Below are positions 63,997 to 64,000 of a stretch of DNA of 64,000 bases, in pieces. Source of the stretch: Paludisphaera rhizosphaerae. GTDB taxonomy: Bacteria; Planctomycetota; Planctomycetia; Isosphaerales; Isosphaeraceae. Below the pieces are notes generated by a model that saw only the letters and a list, made by a program, of their open reading frames with translations, had not been told where the DNA came from and searched no databases. The stretch's first letter is position 1. Each line of letters starts with the position of its first letter. Both the position numbers and the translations under genes were made by a program. The DNA lies in assembly GCF_011065895.1 (NCBI RefSeq), contig NZ_JAALCR010000018.1, forward strand, positions 62,001 through 126,000, given 5' to 3'.

Positions 63997-64000
63997 AAGA

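Overview
The window is high-GC bacterial DNA from a planctomycete, most probably family Isosphaeraceae. This placement is an inference from gene content. There are seven DUF1559 pseudopilin-like genes, several with small lipoprotein genes beside them. There are two DUF1501 genes, a DUF1549/DUF1553 (PSD1) cytochrome-like protein, two sulfatases, DUF1080-type lectin-fold secreted proteins, a GH127 glycosidase, large Ser/Thr kinases with membrane anchors, and ECF sigma factors with FecR-like or kinase-like partners. I saw no rRNA, tRNA, CRISPR array or prophage.

Layout. 0-4.3 kb: the end of a KimA-like APC permease, a MarR regulator with an aldo/keto reductase and a perfect 17-bp operator, and two small unknown genes. 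4.3-15.4 kb: secreted lectin-fold and propeller proteins, four DUF1559 genes with lipoproteins, and an esterase. 15.5-17.8 kb: a trypsin-like protease fused to a DRGH-type nuclease. 17.9-26.9 kb: a DUF1559/lipoprotein pair, a small membrane peptide gene with a strong terminator, a GH127 enzyme, a kinase, a four-repeat secreted protein and a TPR protein. 26.9-34.3 kb: a minus-strand run of sigma factor, FecR-like protein, PSD1 and DUF1501, with the first three genes joined by 4-nt stop/start overlaps.

34.4-40.0 kb is the most accessory-looking part. It holds three or four unrecognised genes and then a plus-strand operon. That operon encodes a soluble double zinc-finger (anti-sigma-like) protein, a large nitrilase-fold protein with an intact Glu-Lys-Cys triad, and a sigma-70-like factor translationally coupled to it. 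40-49.3 kb: sulfatase, zinc-ribbon/kinase/TPR protein, S1/P1 nuclease, repeat cluster, DUF1501 protein and a TlpA-like thioredoxin. 49.4-53.3 kb: repeat element, DUF1559, lipoprotein, a kinase-less remnant of a Ser/Thr kinase, its ECF sigma factor, and a helical secreted protein. 53.5-60.3 kb: sulfatase, DUF6868, CPCC protein, barstar-like protein, ribulose-phosphate epimerase, thioredoxin/TPR protein, SpoIIE-type phosphatase and a membrane-anchored unknown. 60.3-64 kb: a start-less antitoxin-like reading frame, DUF1559 with lipoprotein, and a pyruvyl-transferase-like protein.

Two families of interspersed palindromic repeats lie between genes. Family A has arms such as CCCTCTCCCG/CGGGAGAGGG. 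Family B is built on ATGGCCACGC/GCGTGGCCAT. At 46.1-46.4 kb one family A arm is split by a 220-bp element that has 15-bp perfect terminal inverted repeats and a direct repeat of up to 12 bp on each side. This looks like a non-autonomous transposon, and unsplit versions of the same arm occur elsewhere in the window.

Most promising leads: the sigma/anti-sigma/nitrilase operon (36481-40022), the protease-nuclease fusion (15539-17779), and the MITE-like insertion (46140-46383).
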